Positions 11,410 to 21,179 of a DNA stretch of 64,000 bases are shown one piece after another; position 1 is the stretch's first letter; the number at the start of each line of letters is the position of its first letter. Under the pieces are notes generated by a model, which saw only the letters and a program-made list of their open reading frames with translations, did not search any database and had not been told where the DNA came from. Position numbers and translations under genes: made by a program. Source of the stretch: Takakia lepidozioides (lineage: Eukaryota > Streptophyta > Takakiopsida > Takakiales > Takakiaceae); assembly GCA_030704615.1 (NCBI GenBank), contig CM060733.1:6510001-6574000 (forward strand), read 5' to 3'.

Positions 11410-12370
11410 GATGAAGGCATTTGTCTTCTGGACTTGTTTGGCGGGATCAGCACCGGATTGGCTGCTGTGTTACAACAGGTGTACGAGTTCGGCGTTACCT
11501 GTATGTGGAGAGGGATGAGACTGCACGACGCGTTTCACTTCGCCATGTTGCTCAGTTGGTGCAGCGGTACCCTGAGTTGTTGTCGGTATCTGCAATTCGT
11601 GGATATCAGCAGGCCTTGCCAGCAGACATTTCGTTGCTGGGGGCGCAGGATTTGGAGCGGGTTGGCTCCATTGATCTGGTAGTGGCAGGTTGGCCCTGCC
11701 AAGGGCATTCATCAGCCGGGCATGGCAATGGATTGCGAGACTCGAGGTCGGGTCTGTTTTGGGAGATGGTGCGGGTTTTGCGCCACTTGCAGCTTCATCA
11801 AGCTGTATCTCCAGCATACATCTTGGAGAATGTGCCACTGATGGGCGATTCTCGGGCCAGGGTGATGGCCAGTGTGCATCAAGTCCAGTCGTGGCTTGGG
11901 TCAGCAGTGTTGCTAGATGCAGCTACAGTGGGGTCACGAGCTCATCGTCCACGGCTATGGTGGACTAACTTGATGCCACCCGCACTGCTCAAGCGTGCAT
12001 TTGATGGGGTGCAGCGGCCAGCACATCTCACAGTGGATAACATTTTGGACACAGGGAGGCAGTCTCAGCGTGTGAGACACGATGACCGTTCGCCTTTGGC
12101 AGTGGTCAACAAGGTGGGTCAACCACGGCAGCATTACCTACACTGCTCAGCTTCCCAGGATCGCATGCTTTTCGGGATGGTGGACCTGGCCTCCTGTGGG
12201 ATGCTCAGTTGCAGCAGTTAGTGGAGCCTAATGCTGACGAGCGTGAGCGGGCTATGGGTTTTCCACTGGACCACGGCGGTGCCTTCTCTTTCTGAGGCAT
12301 CACGTCGTCAGGTGTTGGGGCAAGCAATGGATCTCAATTGCTTGACCTGGATTGTCAGCTTGGCTATGGC
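11410..12370 (+). pseudogene. C5-cytosine DNA methyltransferase domain within Gag-Pol (DNMT3-like)
   Basis: Known reaction: transfer of methyl from S-adenosylmethionine to C5 of cytosine in DNA. Motifs run in standard I-to-X order: I LLDLFGGISTGL (11425-11460), II LYVERDETARRV, IV VVAGWPCQGHS (catalytic Cys codon 11697-11699), a GLRDSRSGLFWEMVRVL helix, VI ILENVPLMGDSR, VIII RAHRPRLWWTNL, then ERAMGFPLDH and X VLGQAMDLNCLTWIV. The GLF(W/F)E, ENV..MGDSR and HRPRLWWTNL segments resemble DNMT3/DRM enzymes, but the order is not permuted as in DRM. The Cys context is PCQ rather than the PCN usual in that clade. Frame is lost near 11480 and twice between 12190 and 12290. It is continuous with the protease and precedes RT, so it was made as part of the polyprotein. 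Confidence 0.85.
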
Positions 12371-12699
12371 TGAGCAACGTAGAGTGCGGAGTACACTTCC
12401 CTGATGGTCTCTCTGCCTACCGAGACGGTACAGGCAGTGAGTGGGGGCGAGCGGTGAGGACCACGAGGGTAGACATCCATGGCACACGTGGGAGGTGCTC
12501 GAGGTTCAGAGGGAGTTGGCAGCCAAGGCGGCTGTGATGGATGAGGTTGGGGATTCTTCTCGGGTTGAGGAGGTCCTCAATGATGAGATGATGGGCAGGA
12601 TGAGGCCTTGTCATTGACTGAGCAGGCAGGGAGTACTGCTCAAGAGGTTGCAGCATAGCAACCACGGACGCGTCCTCTACCTCTAAGCCCACTGGACTT

Positions 12700-13550
12700 A
12701 AGGTTGCAGTTACGGAGGACAATTGGGAGCCTGACATTGGACCCATTGTCACCGGAGGAGAGAGACGACGTATACGGCGGTTCCTGAGGGCTTACAGGAA
12801 TTGCTTTGCCTTCAGTTTGAAGGACTTGGGAGCACTGAAGGGTCAAGAGATCCGTATTGAGTTGGCCACTGACACGCCAATCTTTCGGAGACCCTATAGA
12901 TACAGTGACATGGAGAGGTCTTTGATTCAGATGAGGACTCAAGATCTCTGGGAGGCAGGTTTGGTGGAGCTCTCTGGTGGAGAGTATGCTTCAGCCACAG
13001 TGATGCCAGCCAAGAAGGATGTCTATGGCAATTGGACGGAGAGACGTATGTGCGGTGATTACCGGCCTGTAAATCGTCAGACCAAGTCCGATAAGTATGC
13101 CATGCCAACACCAGAGGAGATCTTTGATGCCATCGGGCATTCAAGGTCTTTAGCACTTTGGATTTACGATCCGGATATCACCAGTTGCCAATCAAGGAGG
13201 CGGACAAGCAAAAGACGGCATTCTGGGGGATCAATGAGCACGGCAAGGATTGCCTATACCAGTGGCGGTTCTTACCATTTGGGCTTAAGAATGCTCCTGC
13301 AGAGTTTCAGAGAGTCATGGATAGGATTCTAGCAGGGGTGGACTTTGCTCGGTGCTACATAGATGACATCATCATCTTTAGTGTTACGATGGAGGAGCAT
13401 GAGAGACACCTTCAGGTGGTATTGGAGCGCTTGAGAGCGCACGGATTGAAGTTGCATCCGGGGAAGTGCAAGTTTTTCCACAACCAGATTGAGTATCTGG
13501 GTCACATGATATATCCTGGAGGATTGGGGGTACAGCAACTAAGGTAGAGG
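12700..13550 (+). pseudogene. Reverse transcriptase domain
   Basis: The N-terminal part has FRRPYRYSDMER and CGDYRPVNRQT. After a one-base shift near 13155 come DLRSGYHQLPIKEADKQKTAF, FLPFGLKNAPAEFQRVMD and the catalytic YIDDIIIF (13357-13380). GHMIYPGG closes the thumb. These are canonical Ty3/gypsy RT blocks. The frame shifts again near 13530. Confidence 0.88.
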
Positions 13551-13579
13551 CCATTGCACAAATTCCACGCCCCACGGAT

Positions 13580-14160
13580 GTGAGCCGAGTTCGAGCTTTC
13601 ATGGGGTTGGCAAACTATTATAGACGGTTTGTCAAGGGATTTAGTACCATTGCAAAGGCTCTAACCAAGCTGACCAAGGTGGACCAGGAGTGGCAGTGGG
13701 AAGATGAGCAGGAACGAGCTTTTCAAGAGCTCAAGGCGAGGTTGACCTCGGCGCCTATCTTGAGACGACCTATCAGGGGGCGTCCCTTTCAGCTGCATAC
13801 GGATTGGAGCATGCTGGGGCTTGGAGCGGTGTCACACAGGTGGATGATGAGGGAAGAGAGTTCGTAGTGGCTTACGCTAGCCGCTCGAACAACGCTGCAG
13901 AGGCTAAGTACAGCTCATATGAGGGAGAGTGCTTAGCTGCAGTGTGGGCCGTGGCACACTTCAGGTGCTATCTATACGGCAATCTTTTCACCCTTGTCAC
14001 GGATCACCAGCCACTCAAGTGGTTGATGGAGTCAGACAAGCTTACGGGGAAGCTTGCACGGTGGGCACTTATACTCCAGGAGTATGACTTTCAGGTTGTG
14101 CATCGACCGGGTTTGGTCAATCGGGATGCGGATGGATTGAGTCGCAATCCATGCATGAGC
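13580..14160 (+). pseudogene. RT connection and RNase H domain
   Basis: RVRAFMGLANYYRRFVKGFS and a WQWEDEQERAFQELK segment lead into RNase H. The usual TDAS is TDWS here (FQLHTDWSMLGLGAV). After a shift near 13835 follow YASRSNNAAEAKYSSYEGE, VTDHQPLKWL and RPGLVNRDADGLSR. The Ala-to-Trp change beside the catalytic Asp is another sign of decay. Confidence 0.8.
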
Positions 14161-14459
14161 CAGCAGGATGACACTGGAGCTCGGTGGCATGGTGAGACGG
14201 ACGAGGAGATGGTGCCGGGATGGCACGCATCTGCATTTTTGTGTATCTTGGCATGGGGAGGTCAGATTGGACCTACAACAGGGATGACTGTAGACGGAGT
14301 GTCTGAGGACCCTGAGGCTAGTGATGAGCTAGGTGGTGCCAGAGATATACATGAGGATTCGGCTGTGTTGGACTACCTCCGCACGGGAGACACGGCAGCC
14401 ATTGTGACTGCCAGGGAGAGGGATCGGATCCTGCAACGAGCCAAGAGGTTCAAGTGGGA

Positions 14460-15600
14460 GGGGATACACCTACTTCGAGTGTGGGAAATGGTCGGGTGAG
14501 GATTGTGCCTCACCCCACACAGCGTGCACGGTTAGTGCGGCATGCCCATGAGGAGTTGGGGCATTTTGGAGTGCGACGCACTCACAGTTTACTGCAGGGG
14601 CAGTATTGGTGGCGTGGTATGCATACAGAGGTGCAACAGTTCGTGGCTAGGTGCATGGTGTGTGACAGGGTGCGTGCTTCATTCAACGCCCCTACACCAC
14701 AGTTGCATCCTTTACCAATCATGGGATTGGGCTACAGGTGGAGTCTTGACTTCGCAGGACCGTTGCCACTGACTATGCGCCACCACAGATATGTGTTGGT
14801 GATGGTGGAGCACTTCTCCAAGTGGATTGAGTTGGTTCCATTGCCTGACAAGGCTAGTGAGGGGGCTGCGTATGCATTCTTGGATCGTGTGCTTAGCCGA
14901 TTTGGTGCTCCAGCTGAGGTACTCACGGACCAAGGGAGAGAGTTTTTGGGGAGTTTCAGGCTTTGTGTGATAAAGCCTTGATAGACCACCGCACCACTTC
15001 TCGGGATCATCCTGAGGCCGATGGCTTAGCAGAGAGAGTTGTTCAGACGGTGAAGAGGGGTTGCGCAAGTATGGCTTGCAGAAGGGACACCTAGGAGATT
15101 GGGATCTTCAGGTTCCTTGGTTAGCCATGGGCTACAGGTTCAGCAAACAAGCATCACTTGCCTCCTTCTCACCATATTTCCTTCTCTTTGGCCGGGAGCC
15201 GGATTTGCCTGCAGCCATTCGTAGGGACACTGCTCAAGTCCTTAACCTTGACGATCCGGACGTGTGGGTACATGCATGTGATCAGCGTGCAGAGTTGTTC
15301 AAGAAAGTCATGCCCATGGCTTTTGAGAACCTTGCCATTGCACAGCACCGTGATACGTTGAGGTATGCCACTATACGTGGTGGAGGATATCGTCCTGGGG
15401 TTCGGAGGTTTAGCCCTGGTGACTATGTTTATTTGCAGCAGACTGCTCCTACGACTCTGGATGTTACTGCAGGGCGTGTTATTCTGAGGGTTCGAGAGGT
15501 GTTGCCCTCAGGGGTCCTGATCTTGGAGGGTCGGGATGGCATGACTTGGAAGGACCATATGCGTAATTGTGCGCCATGTCACCTTCCCAATGTCGATGGC
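14460..15600 (+). pseudogene. Integrase domain
   Basis: The zinc-binding part is HEELGHFGVRRTH plus CMVCDRV. The catalytic core gives D (WSLDFAGPLP), D (VLTDQGREFLG) and E (HPEADGLAERVVQ). The C-terminal part contains RFSPGDYVYLQQ and RVREVLPSGVLILEGRDG, like the GPY/F region. Frame breaks lie near 14460, 14955 and 15050. Integrase inserts the cDNA copy into chromosomes; its C-terminus often governs target choice. Confidence 0.82.
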
Positions 15601-15639
15601 AGAGTTGACCCAAACTTGGCAGTGGTACCTACAGGTTTG

Positions 15640-15815
15640 AGGTGCATGCTTTGTGGGTCTGCCAAAGGGGCAGCCACCATGCTGGTGTGTGATCGATGCT
15701 CAAGGGGTTGGCATATGGGATGCTTGATACCACCTCTTGAGAAGGTTCCTGACGGAGATTGGTTTGTGTCCACACTGCTTGGGATAGTGGCAGTGGACAT
15801 GACTGGAGGCAGCTA
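15640..15815 (+). pseudogene. C-terminal PHD finger after integrase
   Basis: CMLCGSAKGAATMLVCDRC, then GWHMGCLIPPLEKVPDGDW, gives the C-X2-C, C-X2-C, H-X2-C order of a PHD finger with its conserved Trp. The final pair is missing in frame. Shifting one base after the Trp-Phe codons (about 15766) restores C-P-H-C, so one inserted base broke it. PHD fingers read the histone H3 tail. At the C-terminus of an integrase it could steer insertion, as chromodomains do in chromoviruses (inference). Confidence 0.72.
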
Positions 15816-15819
15816 ACAA

Positions 15820-16235
15820 GACATGGGAGGCCAAGCTCATAGGAGTCAATACATGAGATCCCAAGCTCAAGTTCACAGGTTGCAAGACGGCGACTAATGA
15901 TGGGGCAACTCTTGCACCCGGCCTCTTGATCTATCGAGTTTGAGTGTAGTAGGGATAATGGTGGAGGACTTAGTGAGGCTATGGTCACTATTACATCTTG
16001 TGGCTACCTGGACTTAGAGGGACCTAAGCACCAGCTAGGGGGGCGATTGTGTGGACTAGTGACTGCCATAGTGGGCAGCATAATGGCAGCCTAGTGACTG
16101 ACTAGTTGTAGCCTAGTGGTTGGACTAGTGGCTGGACTAGTGGTGGACTAGTAGTATACTAGTGTGTGGTGTGCACATGTGTTGTGTGGTTTTGGACAGC
16201 GATGTAGTTGTGTAGCGATATGTATGCGCACGACA
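15820..16235 (+). other. 3' end of the retrotransposon: purine tract and CTAGT-rich terminus
   Basis: AGCTAGGGGGGCGATTG near 16035-16050 is a likely polypurine tract. It is followed by TGTGTGGACTAGTGAC and about seven copies of a (G)ACTAGTG-like motif to 16165. The element ends CGCACGACA. If the LTR starts at 16049 it is only about 187 bp, and no matching copy is evident at the left end. Confidence 0.45.
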
Positions 16236-16239
16236 GGAG
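16236..16239. repeat. Right target-site duplication GGAG
   Basis: GGAG followed by AACTATGAGCAAATGATGGG resumes the PPR unit interrupted at 4622, with one mismatch to the other copies (AACTATGAG for ACCTATGAG). Confidence 0.55.
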
Positions 16240-17432
16240 AACTATGAGCAAATGATGGGGGAAGGGGTCCAGCCCAGCCACATCATGTTTGTATGCATTG
16301 TGGGCCTGGCAGCCCTGGAGAAGGGTAAAGAGGTGCATGGGGATATCATCAAAGCTGGAATTGTACCTTATGTCATTCCATACACTGCCCTGGCAGCTCT
16401 GGAAAAGGGGAAGGAGGTCTGTGGTGACATCTTCAGAGCTGGAATTGTACCAAATGTCATTATGAACAATACCCTAGTGGACATGTATGCAAATGTGGGT
16501 GCATCGGGGATGCAAGGGAGTGTTCAACCTATGGCTAAACGAGATGTGGTGTCGTGGTGCGATGCTTGCAGGGTATGCACAACAGAGACGTGGGATGGAG
16601 GCTTTGGAGACCTATGAGCAAATGATGGGGGAAGGGGTTCAGCCCGGCCACATCATGTTTGTATGCATTGCAGGCCTGGCAGCCCTGGAGAAGGGTAAAG
16701 AGGTGCATGGGGATATCATCAAAGCTGGAATTGTACCTTATGTCATTCGAAACACTGCCCTGGCAACTCTGGAAAAGGGGAAGGAGGTCCATGGTGACAC
16801 CTTCAGAGCTGGAATTGTACCAATGTCATTTTGAACAATACCCTAGTGGACATGTAGGCAAAAGTGGGTGCATCAAGATGCAAAGGGAGTGTTCAACACT
16901 ATAGCTGAACGAGATGTGGTGTCGTGGAGTGCGATGCTTGCAGGGTATGCACAACAGGGACGTGGGATGGAGGCTTTGGAGACCTATGAGCAAATGATGG
17001 GGAAGGGGTTCAGCCCGGCCACATCATGTTTGTATGCATTGCAGGCCTGGCAGCCCTGGAGAAGGGTAAAGAGGTGCATGGGGATATCATCAAAGCTGGA
17101 ATTGTACCTAATGTCATTCGAAACACTGCCCTGGCATCTCTGGAAAAGGGAAGGAGGTCCATGGTGACACCTTCAGAGCTGGAAATGTACCAAATGTCAT
17201 TTTGAACAACACCCTAGTGGACATGTAGGCAAAATGTGGGTGCATCGAGGATGCAAAGGGAGTGTTCAACACTATGGCTGAACGAGATGTGGTGTCGTGG
17301 AGTGCGATGCTTGCAGGGTATGCACAACAGGGACGTGGGATGGAGGCTTTGGAGACCTATGAGCAAATGATGGGGGAAGGGTTCAGCCCGGCCACATCAT
17401 GTTTGTGTGCATTGCAGGCCTGGCAGCCCTGA
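16236..17432 (+). pseudogene. Degenerate tandem PPR array, right part
   Basis: Three further copies of the unit lie here, with GCATC anchors at about 16500, 16868 and 17241, a period of 368-373 bp. Each holds ALEKGKEVHGD-IKAGIVP, LVDMYA and ERDVVSWSAMLAGYAQQGRG, then MEALETYEQMMG. Single-base indels shift the frame within each unit, and some ATG-TAT become ATG-TAG. Similarity between units is much higher than between natural PPR motifs, so amplification was recent. The array ends abruptly at about 17432. Confidence 0.75.
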
Positions 17433-18620
17433 TTTAAATCAGACACCTCAACCATACCACAGCTTCTAAAAGAGGATCAAGAGAGGGAGTCCATAATGCC
17501 TCTTCTTGCTCTTCTGGGCATGTGAAGATGCTTTGTGAGGCAGGCAGAGTGAAAGAGGCTCTACAACCTTTAAACCAAGGAGCATTTCAGTCACATTATC
17601 CAAAGTGGATTCACACCAAGTGTTTTTCTCCTCAACCCCCTTGTGAACATGTATGTTAAGTGCAGGAGCATCATGAATGCACACCGATGTGTTCAACGGA
17701 ATGCCTCAACAAACTTTGATCACGTTGAATATAATGTTGGCAGGATTTAACATGGTGTGGTAGGAATGCTTTGGAGACCTATGAGCAACTGCTGCGCGAA
17801 AGGGGTGAAGCCAACCACATCACATTTGTTTGTAATGCATGTGCAAGCCTGGGAGCTCTGGAAAAGGGCAAAGAGGTCCATGGTGACATTGTCAAATCTG
17901 GAATTGTACCCAATGTTGTTCTGAACACTGCCCTGGTGGACTACATGTATGCCAAATGTGGTGCATCTTGTGAGGGCAGCAGATTGAAAGAGCTCTAACC
18001 TTTAACCAGTGAGCATTCAGCGTCACATATCCAAAGTGGATTCACAACCAAGTGTTTTTTTACTTTCCTCCTCAACCCCCTGTGAACATGTATGTTAAGT
18101 GCAGGAGCATCATGAATGCACACCGAGTGTTCAACGGAATGCCTCAACAAACTTTGATCACGTTGAATATAATGTTGGCAGGATTTAACATGGGTGTGGT
18201 AGGAATGCTTTGGAGACCTATGAGCAACTGCCGCGCGAAGGTGAAGCCCAACCACATCACATTTGTTTGTAATGCATGTGCAAGCCTGGGAGCTCTGGAA
18301 AAGGGCAAAGAGGTCCATGGTGACATTGTCAAATCTGGAATTGTACCCAATGTTGTTCTGAACACTGCCCTGGTGGACTACATGTATGCCAAATGTGGGT
18401 GCATCGAGGATGCAAAAGAAGTGTTTGACAGTATGGCTGAACGAGATGTGGTGTCGTGGAGTGCGATGATTGCAAGATATGCACAACAAGGGCGCGGATG
18501 GAGGCTTTGGAGACCTATGAGCAATGATGCGGGAAGGGGTGATTCCCCGTGGAAAAATAGCTCCAAGAAACCTGCATGGGTAGATGGTCAACTGGAAGCC
18601 GCAGCAGCAGCGGCACAATT
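17433..18620 (+). pseudogene. Second PPR segment with internal duplication of about 500 bp
   Basis: The stretch from CTTTAAACCAAGGAGCATTTC (about 17565) to about 17990 is repeated from about 17995 to 18420. It includes LVNMYVKCRSIMNAHRVFN, the NACASLGALEKGKEVHGD-type L motif and the GMPQQTL S motif. The right copy keeps a 226-codon open frame (18052-18732) through DYMYAKCGCIEDAKEVFDSM and ERDVVSWSAMIARYAQQG, then a non-PPR tail (KKPAWVDGQLEAAAAAAQL). The left copy is shifted. It is probably the 3' part of the same former PPR gene, less amplified. The tail may connect to the OSB-like remnants that follow. Confidence 0.65.
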
Positions 18621-18739
18621 GATAAAATCAAGCAATGCTAATCAAGGCACCTTCTTCAACCCATTTCACTCTGTTTTCCCCTCTTATCAGAATCGCCCTA
18701 AATTTTCATGTTTTAAGAATTCTGCAAGTTAGCTGGTTG

Positions 18740-19270
18740 AGTGAACCTTTGATAGTTTGGAGTGACTTTGACATGATACTGCCAAAGTGACAATAGGAAA
18801 GTATCCAGAAATAGGTAACAGAGAGGAGAAGCTGTGGAATGAATACTTTTTTGACCCCAGTCAATGTTGGGACAACCGTCTTGGAAGGTAAATGCCTTTG
18901 GATTACAGAGTGGTAGATGCAATTGAGAATAGGAACTGGTGTGATAAGTTGAGTTGGGTGTTTGCTGGAACAAATCTAGGCTGCCATTTGTCAGCTGTTA
19001 ACAGCAATGCAAGGATGTAAGCATGATCTGTCCATATTACTTATGATTCCCTGTGGAGGGTTAGCTACAAGAAACCTGCATGGGTAGATGGTACATAGTT
19101 TGGAGTGATTTTGACATGATATTGCCAAAGTGACAATAGGAAAGTATCCAGAAACATGTAACAAAGATGAGAAGAAGTTGTGGAATGAATGCTATTCTGA
19201 CCGCAGTCAAGGGTGGGACAACCAACGGAAAAAGGTGAATGTCTATTAGATTACAGAGAGTAGGAGACGC
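18740..19270 (+). pseudogene. Two tandem OSB-like (organellar ssDNA-binding) PDF-motif remnants
   Basis: Two diverged copies of about 180 bp (18745-18930 and 19095-19265) both read EKLWNEY(F/Y)-DPSQ-WDNR followed by a VN segment. This resembles the PDF motif of plant OSB proteins (LW..FF..P..WWDNR.....PDF), which bind single-stranded organellar DNA. The final PDF tripeptide is not preserved and the frames stop. A repeat of the KKPAWVDG segment at about 19070 precedes the second copy, so the whole exon was duplicated. The assignment rests on one short motif. Confidence 0.45.
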
Positions 19271-19419
19271 AACTCAGCATAGACACTAAGGCAAACTCTC
19301 CTTCCCTGCAAAGGGTGTGTTTTGGTATCTGAGTGAATAAATATAATTTCTAAAAACATAATTTCAATATTTTGTTATTTAATAATGTTCTCATCCAGGC
19401 CACTGTTCATTTTTCCTAT

Positions 19420-19505
19420 AATAATAATAATAACAATAATAACAATAAATTAAATCCATTAATATTCAAACTTAATATTGGAAAGCAAATAATTAATTAA
19501 TTAAT
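19420..19505. repeat. AT-rich microsatellite (ATA)n/(ACA)n
   Basis: Runs of ATAATAATAATAACAATAAT and TTAATTAATTAATTAAT occur. It is a simple repeat with no gene. Confidence 0.7.
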
Positions 19506-19960
19506 GTGTACCACCACACAGGAACGAACACGTGTTGCATAGTGACTTGTCGAAGGTGTGAAATATGACACGTGTCGCATAGTGGCTTGTTCAAGGTGTG
19601 AAATCCGCCGTGAAACATGCCACACTGGCCTTTTTCACACTCTGCCATGTCAGCTATGCCATCGGCCATATCAACGGCCATGTCACCATGCACCCCGTGA
19701 AAAAAGCCCACCCATGGAAAAAGCCTCCCGTGGAAAAAGCCACCCGTGGACTTTTCCACAGGGCCACCCGAGAGCCAGGCCGTCCACAGGGTGTCCGAAA
19801 GCACTAGTCGTTCCTTACACCCACGGCAGGTGTGGACTGCGGCTGATTCCACAGCAAAAAGTGTGGAAAAAGCTGTGGAAAAAGCCGGTTTCTCTTCTAG
19901 TGCCCCGCACTTTGGAATTAGACGAAGTGCGCGCACGGTAGCAGATTCCCAACAAGCAGC
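19506..19960. repeat. GTGGAAAAAGCC-type repeat block
   Basis: The 12-mer GTGGAAAAAGCC and variants recur at 19699-19760 and 19855-19890, beside CACGTG-containing segments (ACACGTGT, ACACGTGTCGC) that are themselves duplicated at 19529 and 19570. No reliable coding frame is visible; the open frames on both strands overlap and lack motifs. Confidence 0.4.
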
Positions 19961-19982
19961 CTGTCATCATAAAAACTCCTCT

Positions 19983-20310
19983 TCAGGAGCCCATCATGCA
20001 GCCCATGCCAATGGGAAGACCTGTCATCCAACAGACTGACAGCCATCGATATGGTGTCCTCACTCGATCTCCCCATATTTTCCAATTCTGGGTTTTGACT
20101 ATCTTTCGACGCCAATCAACATCAGGGTTGTGAGATTCCATCCAAGACATGCCTAATATTACGTCATATCGAGCCAGTCTGACGACTCGCCATTCTATGG
20201 TTTCTCTATATGTATGCACCGATTTTTGCGTACTCGGCAAGTTCTTGAAGTCATATGTCCCCTACCGCTAGTCTGAAGGTCGTCAGATCTCGTAGGGTGA
20301 CCAGCAGACT
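19983..20310 (-). pseudogene. Gypsy-type protease-region fragment
   Basis: On the minus strand, ARYDVILGMSWMESHNPDVDW matches the C-terminal half of gypsy retrotransposon proteases (YDVILG-(M/T)-W...H-P.(I/V)-(D/N)-W). FRLAVGDI upstream fits the preceding strand after one stop. Nothing else of the element remains, so this is a short scrap beside the MULE nest. Confidence 0.65.
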
Positions 20311-21179
20311 GCCTTTCTCCCACATAGCACGGCGCTTTTTGCAGTTTGGCGATCGCCATCATCGGTAATTCGACCCGAAGCTGAAGACCTCACACTTAGG
20401 GTGGGATAAATTAATCCCCATTTGGATTGGCATAATGAGCTCCACTGGATTGTTGCGGACCGCCGGTGGTCATTTGTACCCTTTCATTATTCCATGGAGT
20501 TTTCTATTGAGGAAGCCAACCATGTTCTGGAAGCCGCCTCTGCTATTGCCATTGAAGCCACAACCGTCCACAATGCGCCGCCTCTACTTGTGCAGCTGAT
20601 TCTCATGGCTGACCCACGGCCTGAAGACCTCAGACATATGCCTATGACACATCCAACCTTTGGGGTGCGAAGAAAGCACTTGTTCGGATTGACTGAGGAG
20701 GACTTTGAGCGCATGGCAGCTTCCTTCCTACAACACAGATGGATGCAATTTGGCAATTTCCGCTCGTACAGCAAGTTGATAAAAGATTTGCATAGTTTGA
20801 GGATGGACTTACTCCATGGAACAGACCATTCACAAAAGTTTGTACTGGATGACGCATTGCAGTGGTTTGCATTGGTGATGGAGCGAGCAGTATTCGACAT
20901 TGTTTTGCAGAATCCCAATGTTTTCAAAGTCCTGTGGTGTGAGACCCCAACTGAAGACCGCATCAGCGCCATTGCTCATCTCGATGGAGCATGCATGTGT
21001 CGGCAAATCAAGGACATTGGCCTCGTCGGAAATCTCTTGGAAGGTAAAATGTTCTGGGCAACTTTCGTGTTTCAGCTCCATTTCTTTTGCCAACTTTTTT
21101 AGAAGTTCACATTTGTAGAAAACATGTGTTGTAGGGCGAGTAAGTGCAGGCTGCTTTCGACTCTTTTGCCAGAGGTGCA

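Larger units (their letters stand above)
4623..16235 (+). mobile_element. Ty3/gypsy-type retrotransposon with DNA methyltransferase and PHD finger
   Basis: An 11.6-kb insertion interrupts a PPR unit. It begins TGTCAAG, ends CACGACA and is flanked by GGAG. Inside are, in order, a long repetitive leader, gag, zinc knuckles, protease, a C5 DNA methyltransferase domain, RT (YIDDIIIF), RNase H, integrase (HHCC plus D,D,E), a PHD finger, and a purine tract (AGGGGGG) near 16040. RT-before-integrase order marks the Ty3/gypsy lineage. At least ten frameshifts make this copy dead. I could not match the first few hundred bases to the last 200, so intact paired LTRs are not demonstrated. Either the LTRs have diverged or recombined, or one end is misplaced. 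Confidence 0.8.

Noticed and set aside
11410-12370. DRM-type methyltransferase
   Set aside because: DRM enzymes have permuted motifs (VI-X before I-V). Here motifs run I to X, so a DNMT3-like arrangement fits better.
11410-12370. A host methyltransferase gene accidentally overlapping the retrotransposon
   Set aside because: Motif I is in the same uninterrupted frame as the zinc knuckles and protease, and RT follows directly. There are no introns and no separate start.
4623-16235. Copia-type (Ty1) assignment
   Set aside because: Integrase follows RT/RNase H, and the RT motif YIDDIIIF with RNase H VTDHQPLKWL is Ty3/gypsy-like.
3131-18620. A single functional PPR gene with a large intron containing the retrotransposon
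   Set aside because: Every PPR unit has frameshifts or stops, the unit boundary at the insertion shows a target duplication rather than splice sites, and no transit peptide or DYW tail is visible.
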